From: Verrucomicrobiales bacterium
Lineage (GTDB): Bacteria > Verrucomicrobiota > Verrucomicrobiia > Limisphaerales > UBA11320
Assembly (NCBI GenBank): GCA_016793885.1
Contig: JAEUHE010000123.1
Span: 1-64,000 of the forward strand
Direction: 5' to 3'
Length of the DNA stretch: 64,000 nucleotides
The notes under the pieces were generated by a model. The model did no database searches. It saw only the letters and a list, made by a program, of their open reading frames with translations, and was not told the DNA's origin. Positions within the stretch are counted from its first letter, which is position 1. The number at the start of each line of letters is the position of its first letter. This document shows positions 56,760-64,000 of the stretch, one piece after another. Position numbers and translations under genes: made by a program.

Positions 56760-57809
56760 ATGAAACCTGAATTCAGCACCAGTTGTCCGCTGCCATTGGC
56801 CGACCACCCAAACGTCCTGCTCGCCCACGGCGGCGGCGGACGGCTCATGAACCAGCTCATCGAGAAGCTGTTCCTGCCCGCGTTTGGCAACCCGCTGCTC
56901 AACCAACGTCACGACGGCGCGGTGATTGACGTGCGCGGTCAGCGCCTCGCCTTCACGACCGATTCCTACGTCGTGCGTCCGCTCTTCTTCCCCGGCGGCG
57001 ACATCGGCACGCTGGCGGTCAACGGCACGGTCAACGACCTGGTCATGTGCGGGGCGCGACCGAAGTGGCTCAGCGCCGGGTTCATCATCGAAGAGGGTTT
57101 ACCCATGGAAACGCTCTGGCGGGTGGTGCAGTCCATGCGGCAAGCCGCCGCTGCTGCGGGAGTCGAACTCGTCACGGGCGACACCAAGGTGGTGGACAAG
57201 GGCAAAGGCGACGGACTGTTCATCAACACTGCGGGGCTGGGCGTGGTCGGACACAACGTCGTGATTGCACCGGCTCGTGTGGTGCCCGGCGACGTGGTGC
57301 TGTTGAGTGGCGACGTGGGCCGGCACGGCATGGCCATCATGTCCGTGCGCGAAGGTCTCCAGTTTGAGAGCACGATTGAGAGCGATTGTGCGCCGCTGAC
57401 CGCGCCGGTGCTGGCGCTGCTCGACGCAGGTGTTGAAATCCACTGCCTGCGCGACCTGACTCGCGGCGGACTCGCCAGTGCGCTGAACGAAATCGCCGTT
57501 GCCGCCCGCGTGCAGGTGGACATCGACGAAAGCGCCCTGCCCGTGAGGGAGGAAGTGCGCGGAGCATGCGAAATTCTTGGCCTCGACCCGCTCTACGTGG
57601 CCAACGAAGGCCGCTTCGTGGCCTTCATCTCCCCGCGTGACCTCCCGCGCGCTCTCGATCTGCTGCACGCCCACGCGCTCGGAGCCGACGCCAAGTTCAT
57701 CGGAACCGTGGGCGCCGGCACACCCGGCCTGGTCACACTCAAAAACCGCCTCGGCGTTGCGCGCGTGCTCGACCTCCTGAGCGGCGAACAGTTGCCGAGG
57801 ATTTGCTGA
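56760..57809 (+). CDS. hypE: Hydrogenase maturation protein HypE
   Basis: This 349-residue PurM-like enzyme dehydrates the thiocarbamoyl group on its own C-terminal cysteine to thiocyanate, the cyanide source. It shows [49 protein letters not shown], and [17 protein letters not shown]. The chain ends PRIC, with the required terminal cysteine. The start at 56760 is four bases after hypD. Confidence 0.95.
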   Translation: MKPEFSTSCPLPLADHPNVLLAHGGGGRLMNQLIEKLFLPAFGNPLLNQRHDGAVIDVRGQRLAFTTDSYVVRPLFFPGGDIGTLAVNGTVNDLVMCGARPKWLSAGFIIEEGLPMETLWRVVQSMRQAAAAAGVELVTGDTKVVDKGKGDGLFINTAGLGVVGHNVVIAPARVVPGDVVLLSGDVGRHGMAIMSVREGLQFESTIESDCAPLTAPVLALLDAGVEIHCLRDLTRGGLASALNEIAVAARVQVDIDESALPVREEVRGACEILGLDPLYVANEGRFVAFISPRDLPRALDLLHAHALGADAKFIGTVGAGTPGLVTLKNRLGVARVLDLLSGEQLPRIC

Positions 57810-57828
57810 ACCGTTCACTCTTACCCCC

Positions 57829-58821
57829 ATGTTGCTGGACATAACATTTCTCGTCGCCGGCCTGGTGCTGATTTTCAAGGGCGGTGAACTGTTTGTGTCA
57901 GCGGCCGTGCGCGTCGCCGAGATGCTGCGGATGCCGCGCGTCGTCATCGGCGGCACGCTGGTCAGCCTCGTCACCACTTCGCCAGAGATGGTGGTCTCCA
58001 TTATGGCCGGGCTGAAGGGCGAGTCGGGTCTGGCCGTGGGCAACGCCGTCGGCTCGTGCATCTGCAACATCGGCCTCGTCCTCGGCGTCACTGCGGCCAT
58101 CAAGCATGTGGACGTCCATCCGCAGGCGCTCCGTTCGCCCCTCATCGGCATGTTTTTCTTTGGTGTGGTGTTGCTTCTGATGACGCTCGACCTCGTGCTG
58201 CAGCGCTGGCAGGGCGTGATGTTGCTCCTTGGTGGGGCGGCTTATTTCGCGTGGGACTTCTGGCAAGACTGGCACAACAAGAAGCCGAGTGAAGTGGCCG
58301 AAGCCACGGCCATCGCGAAGGAAGCCGTGGCCACGCGCTGGGCCTGGTTTCAAACCAAGCCGGGCACTGCGGTGCAGTTTCTCATCGGCGCGGCCATCGT
58401 GATTATCGGGAGCAAACTGCTAGTGGATTCTGCGGTGAATATCGCTCATGTGCTGGGCGTGCCATCCATCATCGTCGGTTTGACGGTCCTGGCGGTGGGC
58501 ACCTCCTTTCCGGAATTGGTCACTGCCATCACCTCCAGCCGAAAGAACGTTTCCGACATTGCCGTCGGCAACGTAGTCGGCGCGAACATCGCCAACCTGA
58601 CTGTGGTGATTGGCGCGGCGGCGTCGATTCGCGAGGTGACGATGGATCGGTTGACGCAGCTCTTCAACTTCCCCGCCATGCTGGTCTCGATGCTCCTGAT
58701 GTTATGGATGCTGAAGACAGGCAAGCGCGTGACGCGGCGCGAAGGAGCCATCCTGCTGGTCTTTTACGGCGTTTATCTTGGCGCCGTGGTGGTCTTGACG
58801 GTTTGGCAAAAGAACGAGTAA
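57829..58821 (+). CDS. Ca2+/Na+ (cation/Ca2+) antiporter, CaCA family
   Basis: This 330-residue membrane protein has about ten helices and the two alpha-repeats of the family: GGTLVSLVTTSPEMVVSIMA with AVGNAVGSCICNIGLVLG, and GLTVLAVGTSFPELVTAITS with AVGNVVGANIANLTVVIG. The first repeat has TTSPE, so the acidic transport residue is kept. It probably exports Ca2+ or Na+ in exchange for the other ion or H+. It follows hypE by 19 bases, possibly in the same transcript. Confidence 0.88.
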   Translation: MLLDITFLVAGLVLIFKGGELFVSAAVRVAEMLRMPRVVIGGTLVSLVTTSPEMVVSIMAGLKGESGLAVGNAVGSCICNIGLVLGVTAAIKHVDVHPQALRSPLIGMFFFGVVLLLMTLDLVLQRWQGVMLLLGGAAYFAWDFWQDWHNKKPSEVAEATAIAKEAVATRWAWFQTKPGTAVQFLIGAAIVIIGSKLLVDSAVNIAHVLGVPSIIVGLTVLAVGTSFPELVTAITSSRKNVSDIAVGNVVGANIANLTVVIGAAASIREVTMDRLTQLFNFPAMLVSMLLMLWMLKTGKRVTRREGAILLVFYGVYLGAVVVLTVWQKNE

Positions 58822-59076
58822 GGCGACCTTGATCGCGGAGGTGCCCTTCTTTGTAACTTTCTTTGCCCAGGCGGCCCAGTCCTTTCATGAATCAGCAAAA
58901 CGCGCATCGAGGCCGGAGCCGTCCGGCGCGTCATTGAAACGACTCCAACCTGCATGACGCGTGCGGTAATTTACCCAACAATGTATTGAACCCGGCGTTT
59001 CCAGCGATGCCCGATGCGCTGTTTGAGCGTAACCTTTGTTCCCTTGACAGCTCAAAGTCATGATCGCATCGCCTTT

Positions 59077-59510
59077 ATGAAGTGGGAAGAACTGTTGGCC
59101 CTGTTGAACGAATACGTGGACGGGACGATTGATCCCGGCATCTGCGAGGAATTCGAGAAGTACATGGCCGAGTGAATCCCTGCCAGGTGGTCATTGACAA
59201 CATCCGCAAGACCATCACGCTCTACAAAGAGGGGCAGCGGTACGACTTGCCCATCGAATTCCACCACCGGCTGCATCGCGCGCTCAACGAAGCAGGAAAA
59301 TCGGCGCTGGTAGGCGAAGTGATGCTGCGCGAGTTCCACACGGCCAGTCCTTTCGACATGGCGGAGGGCATTCTCGCGCGGCTTCAGGAGTGCAACTGCC
59401 ACTCGCTGCCGGTCGTGCACAACGGCCGCCTTGTGGGTCTGCTCACAGCGGAGAATCTCGGTGAGTTCCTGATGATTCAAGGAGCGTTGAAAGCCGAGAA
59501 ACCGGCGTAG
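59077..59510 (+). pseudogene. Zinc-finger anti-sigma-like/CBS protein gene with frameshift
   Basis: The first 32 codons (MKWEELLALLNEYVDGTIDP, ICEEFEKYMAE) end at TGA (59173-59175). The remaining protein continues in another phase from GTG at 59172: VNPCQVVIDNIRKTITLYK, then a CBS half (FDMAEGILARLQECNCHSLP, HNGRLVGLL). Adding one C after 59174 would restore E-C-N-P-C, the usual CxxC of this family. So the two frames are either one gene with a one-base deletion or two genes overlapping by GTGA. It faces a truncated ECF sigma gene. Confidence 0.65.
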
Positions 59511-59968
59511 GCGGAAAGTGCTCGAGTTCGGTTCGGCCTTCGTAGTAGTGACGCGCGTTGCACGCGCATCGCCGCACCATCGAAAGACCGGGTCAACTGC
59601 TCGCGCAGTTGCAGGCGGGCGCGCAGCAGGCGCACCTTCACGTTGACCTCGATGATGCGCATCGCATTCGCGGTTTCCCTCACGGACATACCTTCCACAT
59701 CGCGGAGCACGAACACCACGCGATGTTTGTCAGCGAGTTGGGTCAATACCGTCTCGATGAGCCGTGTAGTTTCGCGCTTAAGAACGATCTGGTCAGGCAA
59801 TTCGCGCCACTCTGCGATGTATTCTGGATGCTGGATGCGCCCGACTTCAGCCGAAGGGTCGGTGTTGGCTTCCATCGAGACCGTGGGCAAGCCCTTGCGC
59901 TTGCGCAGAATCCTCAGCGCGGCGTGGATGGGTTCCAGGAATTTTGGTGGTTCGTGGCAGGCGAAACC
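59477..59968 (-). pseudogene. Truncated ECF sigma factor gene (region 4 kept)
   Basis: The frame encodes HAALRILRKRKGLPTVSM, the end of region 2 and linker, then a good region 4: LADKHRVVFVLRDVEGMSVR, ETANAMRIIEVNVKVRLLRA. Region 2 upstream is absent. Instead the same frame is closed by the stop of the CBM48 gene (59969-59971). It appears to have lost its 5' part at a junction with that gene. Confidence 0.7.
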
Positions 59969-60247
59969 TCAACCCACCTGCCGCACCATGTCTGCACTCC
60001 CGTAGGGATTCGGCACGCGGAGGGCGCAATCCGGGTCGTCCTGCCACTGGCCGTCCACCAGGAACCGGTAATGATGCGCACCCGGTTCCAGTTCGATCGT
60101 CGCGCGCCACACACCTCCGGTTTCCTTTTTGAGAGGAACCGGATTCTGTTCCCAGTGCGTGAAGTCTCCCGCGAGCTGCACGCTCGTCGCTGCCGGAGCC
60201 GTGATGGAGAACGTTTGTTTGCCTTTGGATTTGATTGTCTTAGCCAT
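59969..60247 (-). CDS. CBM48 / AMPK glycogen-binding-like protein
   Basis: This 92-residue protein consists of one early-set/CBM48 fold: TFSITAPAATSVQLAGDFTHW, PVPLKKETGGVWRATIELEPG, YRFLVDGQWQDDP and RVPNPYGSADMV. Such domains bind glycogen or alpha-glucans, or join AMPK-type complexes. The start at 60247 is preceded by AAGG at seven bases. It may link glycogen reserves to the stress programme. Confidence 0.85.
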   Translation of the reverse strand: MAKTIKSKGKQTFSITAPAATSVQLAGDFTHWEQNPVPLKKETGGVWRATIELEPGAHHYRFLVDGQWQDDPDCALRVPNPYGSADMVRQVG

Positions 60248-60297
60248 AATTTGCCTTACGTTTTGGTTTTTCGGTTTAAGCTGTTCCGGGTTGTCCA

Positions 60298-60690
60298 TCA
60301 TTCGCGGTCGGTTTCTTGCAGGTCGCCGGGCAGTGCCTGGCGAATTGCCGCCAGCATCTTCTCCGCTCCCTCCTGCTTGACCACGAAGTTGTTGGCGCCG
60401 GCGGCGCGAGCCTGGTTTTCGTAGCGGACGGGGTCGAACATCGTCATGGCGATGAGCGGTAGTGCGGGAAAGAGCAGCCGTAGTTCGCGGATCAACTCAA
60501 GGCCGCTGGAGGATTTGAGCTCGATGTCAATCAGCACAAGGTCGGCGCTGGCAGTGCTGATGACTGAAAGGGCAAACGACACATCGTCCGCCTCGCCGCA
60601 CACCACCAAATCGTTTTCGCGGTTGATGGTTTCGACGATGCCTTGCCGGACAGCCGCATGGTCTTCGACAACGAAAATCTTCTTTTTCAC
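60298..60690 (-). CDS. Single-domain response regulator
   Basis: This receiver domain of about 130 residues has an acidic pocket (VVEDHAAVRQGIVETI), phospho-Asp at about 55 in LVLIDIELKSSSG, the Thr switch in IAMTMFD and a Lys in FVVKQEG. There is no output domain. GTG at 60690 was chosen because the receiver starts there; an ATG at 60843, overlapping the stop of the AraC-type gene, would add 51 unrelated residues. It is a close relative of the receiver of the LuxR-type regulator at 61844. Confidence 0.8.
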   Translation of the reverse strand: MKKKIFVVEDHAAVRQGIVETINRENDLVVCGEADDVSFALSVISTASADLVLIDIELKSSSGLELIRELRLLFPALPLIAMTMFDPVRYENQARAAGANNFVVKQEGAEKMLAAIRQALPGDLQETDRE

Positions 60691-60839
60691 CGGGCGGTCG
60701 ATTGCTGCGGAAGACAAGGTGAAATTATGGCGCTTCGAGCTGGGCAGCCAGTGTGCGGGCAATGAGTGAGGCGCGGGCAATTTGCCCAATGCTCTGTCCC
60801 AAGCCGCAGCAGCAAGGCGACGCATCTCCTCGCATGGCC

Positions 60840-61700
60840 TCATTCGTTGATGCCCCAGCGGCGATAGGTGGGGGTGGTTTCCTCCAGTGAGGCGCGGGCG
60901 AATTCAGCCCGAGGCTCCGCGGCGGACATCGAGTCTGACGACTCCTGCGATCTCTCCATCCATTGCGCGGGGATGGCGCGGGGGGTGGAGGCACCAGGCG
61001 GGTGGTTATTGAGCAGGTCCATGCCTCGTTGGGCGGCCAGTTCGCGTAGAAAATCCACGCAACCCGACGCGGACAACGCCACCGCGCCGCCGCCGGGTTG
61101 AAATGCCACCAACGCGCGGCGCGCGCCCCGCTGAGGGGCCGGCCAACTCCTGGCCCAGCGTTGAAACGTTTCCGAACACGCGCGCTCATCGTCCACCGTG
61201 ACGACAATCATGTCGGCTGCGGCCACGTCGCGGCTGGCGTGAGTGCGGATGTCCCGCTGGTCCAGCATGTCCATCCGCCAGAGCCGGAATTCAAACCAAT
61301 GGTCCTTGTCGAGTTGCTTGAGGGCGTGGTCGCAGGTCCGCATGGCTTCATGGCCGCTGATGCGGTCTGAATATAGAATCAGGACTTTTAGCTTTTCAGG
61401 TGCGCTTTTGCTTTTCATGGGCGTCGGTCTGGTTCCTGGCGCGTCGATGTTTGGCTGTCCCAGCATTTGCCGGTAGGCCGTCGGCGACTGGCCGGCGATG
61501 TGTTCGAAGCAGCGGTTGAATTGGGTTATGGATCGAAAGCCGAGGTGCTCGGCGATTTCGCCGAGGCGGTAGTGCGGATTGAGCAAGAGGTTTTTGGCCT
61601 TTTCGATGCGCGTCACCTCATGCGCCGAACAAGACAGTCCTGTGTCGCGCCTCAAAGGCTCTGAATTCAGAATCGTCGGCTGAACGACTGTTGCTGTCAT
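60840..61700 (-). CDS. AraC-type half-domain fused to an unassigned alpha/beta domain
   Basis: This protein has 286 residues. Residues 28-82 form the second AraC helix-turn-helix (VTRIEKAKNLLLNPHYRLGE, IAEHLGFRSITQFNRCFEHI, GQSPTAYRQ); the first helix-turn-helix is reduced or missing. From about 103 an alpha/beta domain follows (KLKVLILYSDRISGHEAM, RLWRMDMLDQRDIRTHASRD, ADMIVVTVDDERACSETF). I recall similar uncharacterised domains in Verrucomicrobiota. DNA binding plus signal sensing is inferred. It sits between two receiver genes. Confidence 0.7.
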   Translation of the reverse strand: MTATVVQPTILNSEPLRRDTGLSCSAHEVTRIEKAKNLLLNPHYRLGEIAEHLGFRSITQFNRCFEHIAGQSPTAYRQMLGQPNIDAPGTRPTPMKSKSAPEKLKVLILYSDRISGHEAMRTCDHALKQLDKDHWFEFRLWRMDMLDQRDIRTHASRDVAAADMIVVTVDDERACSETFQRWARSWPAPQRGARRALVAFQPGGGAVALSASGCVDFLRELAAQRGMDLLNNHPPGASTPRAIPAQWMERSQESSDSMSAAEPRAEFARASLEETTPTYRRWGINE

Positions 61701-61843
61701 GGGCCGCAGAGTAAGGCGCGGCTGCGGTTCGTGCCTATTGGGCAGACGGACACGCGCACCTAATCAGCCAGGGAGGGGCGGACAGGCGATTCAGGAAGGG
61801 GGGATAAGCAAAATGCTTAGGCGCGACGGAACCGAACATCGGC

Positions 61844-62587
61844 TCACGACCGGCGTGAGGAGGGCTTCGAGGAAACGTCCGGCGCCGCCGCGGGGAGCGC
61901 GGGCCACTCCTGCGCTTGCACCCAGCGGATGGCAAAGCGGAGTAATTCCGGCGTGGTATTGAAACCGAGCTTCTCTTTGATTTTGCCTCGATGCACGTCC
62001 ACGGTCTTCGTGCTGAGGTGCATTTTCTGCGCGATTTCCTCCGTGGCCCAGCCTTCGCCAAAGAATCGTAACGCCTCCAGCTCACGGTCCGTGAGTTTGC
62101 TCTCGGGCGTGCCGCCGGACTTGCCTGATTGGCCAGTGAAGGTTTCGAGCAGGCGCGCCGACATCGGCGCGCTGAGGGCAATCTGTCCGCTCAAGACGGC
62201 GCGGATGGCGCCAACGACTTTTTCCGGCCCTTCGCTTTTCATCACGTACCCGCGTCCGCCGGCGCGGAGCACACGCGGCGCGTAGAACATCTCGTCGTGC
62301 ATCGAGACTACAAGCGTCGGCAGGCCCGGATGCAGCGCCTGAATGTCCTTGAGCAACTCCAGTCCATCCTTGTCCGGCAACGTCAGGTCCGTCACCACCA
62401 GGTCGGGCTTCAGGCGGACAATCGCCTCCATCGCCTCGCGCGCCGTGCCCGTTTCACCACATACCATGAAGTCAGTTTCGCGGTTGAGCGTTTCCACCTG
62501 GCCCAACCGCGTCATGGGATGGTCGTCCACGATGAGGAGTTTTTTCTTCGCCACGGGTCCGGTGACCGGTTTGTTTTTTGACGCCAT
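61844..62587 (-). CDS. LuxR/FixJ-family response regulator
   Basis: This protein of about 247 residues has an N-terminal receiver (LLIVDDHPMTRLGQVETL; phospho-Asp about 67 in DLVVTDLTLPDKDG) and a LuxR-type helix-turn-helix (LTDRELEALRFFGEGWATEE, IAQKMHLSTKTVDVHRGKIK). The start at 62587 lies two bases after the histidine kinase stop, so the two form a pair. It is the likely transcriptional controller of the island. Confidence 0.93.
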   Translation of the reverse strand: MASKNKPVTGPVAKKKLLIVDDHPMTRLGQVETLNRETDFMVCGETGTAREAMEAIVRLKPDLVVTDLTLPDKDGLELLKDIQALHPGLPTLVVSMHDEMFYAPRVLRAGGRGYVMKSEGPEKVVGAIRAVLSGQIALSAPMSARLLETFTGQSGKSGGTPESKLTDRELEALRFFGEGWATEEIAQKMHLSTKTVDVHRGKIKEKLGFNTTPELLRFAIRWVQAQEWPALPAAAPDVSSKPSSRRS

Positions 62588-62589
62588 AC

Positions 62590-63999
62590 TCAAGGTTTCC
62601 TTTCTTCTCGCTCTCCTCCCTCGGCGGGCGGAGATGAGGGAGTGGCCGCTGCTCCGGTGGTTCCCCGCCAGACTCGCGCCACCGAGCAGCATACCAATAC
62701 ACCACCACCGTCGGGAACGCCCTGCGCCGTCAATTGCCCGCCAATCAACTGGGCGCGATGTTTCATCGTTTGCAGTCCCAGCCCACCGCTGACAGGAGCA
62801 TTCTGCGGCAATCCTGTGCCGTGGTCACGCACGGAAACCTCCAGGCTGCGCGCAGTGGCGGCCAGGCGGATGTCGATGCGCGAAGTGCCGCTGTGTTTGA
62901 GCGCGTTGTTCACCGCTTCCTGCGCAATGCGATACAGGTGCGTGGCGGTCGTCTGGTCTTCGAGCAACACGGCGGAATCCGTGTCGAAAATGCACTCGAT
63001 GCGGCAATCCCGCGTGACGCGGTCGGCGAGGTTTTGCAGCGCGGTCATCAGGCCGTCCGGCTCGGGGGGCACCGGGTAAAGGCCGTATGAGATTTCGCGG
63101 GCGTCCGCCAGGGCCTTCTCGACAAGCGTGTGGATTTGCGCGGCCCGTTCCGCCTCCGCCGCTCCGCGTTCCTTGAGGTCGCGCTGGAGCAGGTTGCCTA
63201 GGAAGAGCGCTCCGCCCAGCTCCTGGCCCAAGCCGTCATGGAGGTCGCGCGCGATGCGGCCACGCTCCTGTTCGGCGGAGGACGTGACGGCGGCTTCGAG
63301 CCGCTTGCGCTCTGTCAGGTCGCGCAACAGTCCGGTGAAAATGCGCCGGTCGCCCAGCTTGACCTCGCTCACGGCGAGGTCGATTGGGAACATCGTGCCG
63401 TCTTTGCGCTGGCCCGCGACTTCGCGGCCGATGCCGATGATTTTCGCGTAGCCGGTCTCCCGATAACGGGCGATGTAGCCATCGTGTTGCTCGCGATAGG
63501 GCGAAGGCATGAGCAGACTGACGTTGCGGCCGATGACCTCGTCGGCACGGTAGTCAAACATGCGCTCGGCGGCGGCGTTCATCGAATCCACGATGCCTCG
63601 CTCGTTGATGGTGATGATGCCTTCAACAGCCGTGTCCACTATTGCCTGAAGCCGCTGTTGCTGCTCAGTTAATTCCGCGGTGCGCTCCGCCACGCGTTGT
63701 TCCAGCGAGCCGTTGAGGTGGCTGAGCGCTTCCTGCTGTTGTCGGATTTCGGCCAGACTCCGAAGATAGGCTCGGCCACCCAAGACGGCTGCCCACAAAG
63801 CGACAAGCCCGAGCGCGCGATTGAATACCTCGACTCCGATGGCTGTGCCATGCGGGGACAGGAGAAAGCCTACAATAATGAGGATGGAGCAGACCGAAGC
63901 CCCTACCAAAGCAAACCTCAGTCCGGAGAGCCACAGGCAGGCTACGCCCAAAGGAATATAGAGTAACCAAGGGGCTAAACCTGTGGGCATCCGCGTGTC
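62590..63999 (-). CDS. FixL-like PAS histidine kinase (may be cut by the window edge)
   Basis: An ATG at 63990 gives 466 residues, but the frame is open to the edge, so the N-terminus may be longer. Two to three membrane helices (about 5-75) are followed by a coiled coil and a PAS domain (about 112-228). PAS positions His169 (REQHDGYIARY) and Arg189 (IIGIGREVAG) are 20 apart, as are the haem ligand His200 and oxygen-contacting Arg220 of Bradyrhizobium FixL. The kinase core is the HisKA_3 type (RGRIARDLHDGLGQELGGAL, His about 251) with an ATPase domain (AQEAVNNALKHSG, RDHGTGLP, GGLGLQTM). It is probably an oxygen sensor paired with the LuxR-type regulator. Confidence 0.88.
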   Translation of the reverse strand, partial: DTRMPTGLAPWLLYIPLGVACLWLSGLRFALVGASVCSILIIVGFLLSPHGTAIGVEVFNRALGLVALWAAVLGGRAYLRSLAEIRQQQEALSHLNGSLEQRVAERTAELTEQQQRLQAIVDTAVEGIITINERGIVDSMNAAAERMFDYRADEVIGRNVSLLMPSPYREQHDGYIARYRETGYAKIIGIGREVAGQRKDGTMFPIDLAVSEVKLGDRRIFTGLLRDLTERKRLEAAVTSSAEQERGRIARDLHDGLGQELGGALFLGNLLQRDLKERGAAEAERAAQIHTLVEKALADAREISYGLYPVPPEPDGLMTALQNLADRVTRDCRIECIFDTDSAVLLEDQTTATHLYRIAQEAVNNALKHSGTSRIDIRLAATARSLEVSVRDHGTGLPQNAPVSGGLGLQTMKHRAQLIGGQLTAQGVPDGGGVLVCCSVARVWRGTTGAAATPSSPPAEGGEREERKP

Positions 64000-64000
64000 G

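Overview
The window reads as chromosomal DNA of a Verrucomicrobiota-type bacterium (Pedosphaera/Limisphaerales-like; inferred from gene families only). Supporting families are a CotH kinase, a PQQ-like propeller with EF-hands, an ECF sigma factor paired with a WD40 Ser/Thr kinase, and a run of secreted proteins that share an RFYR-type C-terminus.

Two blocks differ clearly. Block 1 (1-30.2 kb) is less GC-rich. It holds the 3' end of norD (1-832), a minus-strand set CotH / PQQ-EF-hand / WD40 kinase / ECF sigma (1.1-8.4 kb), and a stretch bounded by two directly repeated, internally scrambled insertion-sequence relics (8.5-9.65 and 29.05-30.24 kb). Between the relics lie secreted proteins (beta-helix, barrel-like, propeller/Ig, Ig, GH42-like, FG-GAP). 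They also enclose a tight three-gene minus-strand operon (23.6-28.9 kb): a multi-cysteine zinc-ribbon protein, a HEAT/beta protein, and a membrane-anchored protein with a formylglycine-generating-enzyme-like domain. That operon fits no system I recognise and is one of the two best candidates for something undescribed.

Block 2 (30.25-64 kb) is visibly more GC-rich and starts at the truncated right end of the second relic. It is a coherent low-oxygen/energy-starvation survival island. It has many universal stress proteins (UspA), a ribosome hibernation factor, receiver proteins, an NhaR-like LysR regulator, a cation P-type ATPase, an MgtE-like transporter, and phosphoketolase plus acetate kinase. 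It also has a complete cytosolic group 3b [NiFe] hydrogenase with maturation genes (hycI, hypA, F, C, D, E; no hypB seen), a Na+/Ca2+ antiporter, a CBM48 protein, receiver and AraC-type regulators, and at the right edge a LuxR-type response regulator with a histidine kinase whose PAS domain has the FixL haem-ligand pattern.

The proposed logic is this. An oxygen-sensing two-component system switches on the island when oxygen falls. Phosphoketolase and acetate kinase make ATP from sugar phosphates, the hydrogenase balances NAD(P)H against H2, Usp and hibernation proteins slow the cell, and ion transporters hold gradients. The most striking single gene is a fusion of the hydrogenase large subunit with a full adenylate kinase placed after the C-terminal maturation site, so the usual proteolytic maturation would release the kinase. 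The island also shows decay: Usp fragments, a frameshifted zinc-finger/CBS gene, a truncated ECF sigma gene and a broken PH-domain-like gene.
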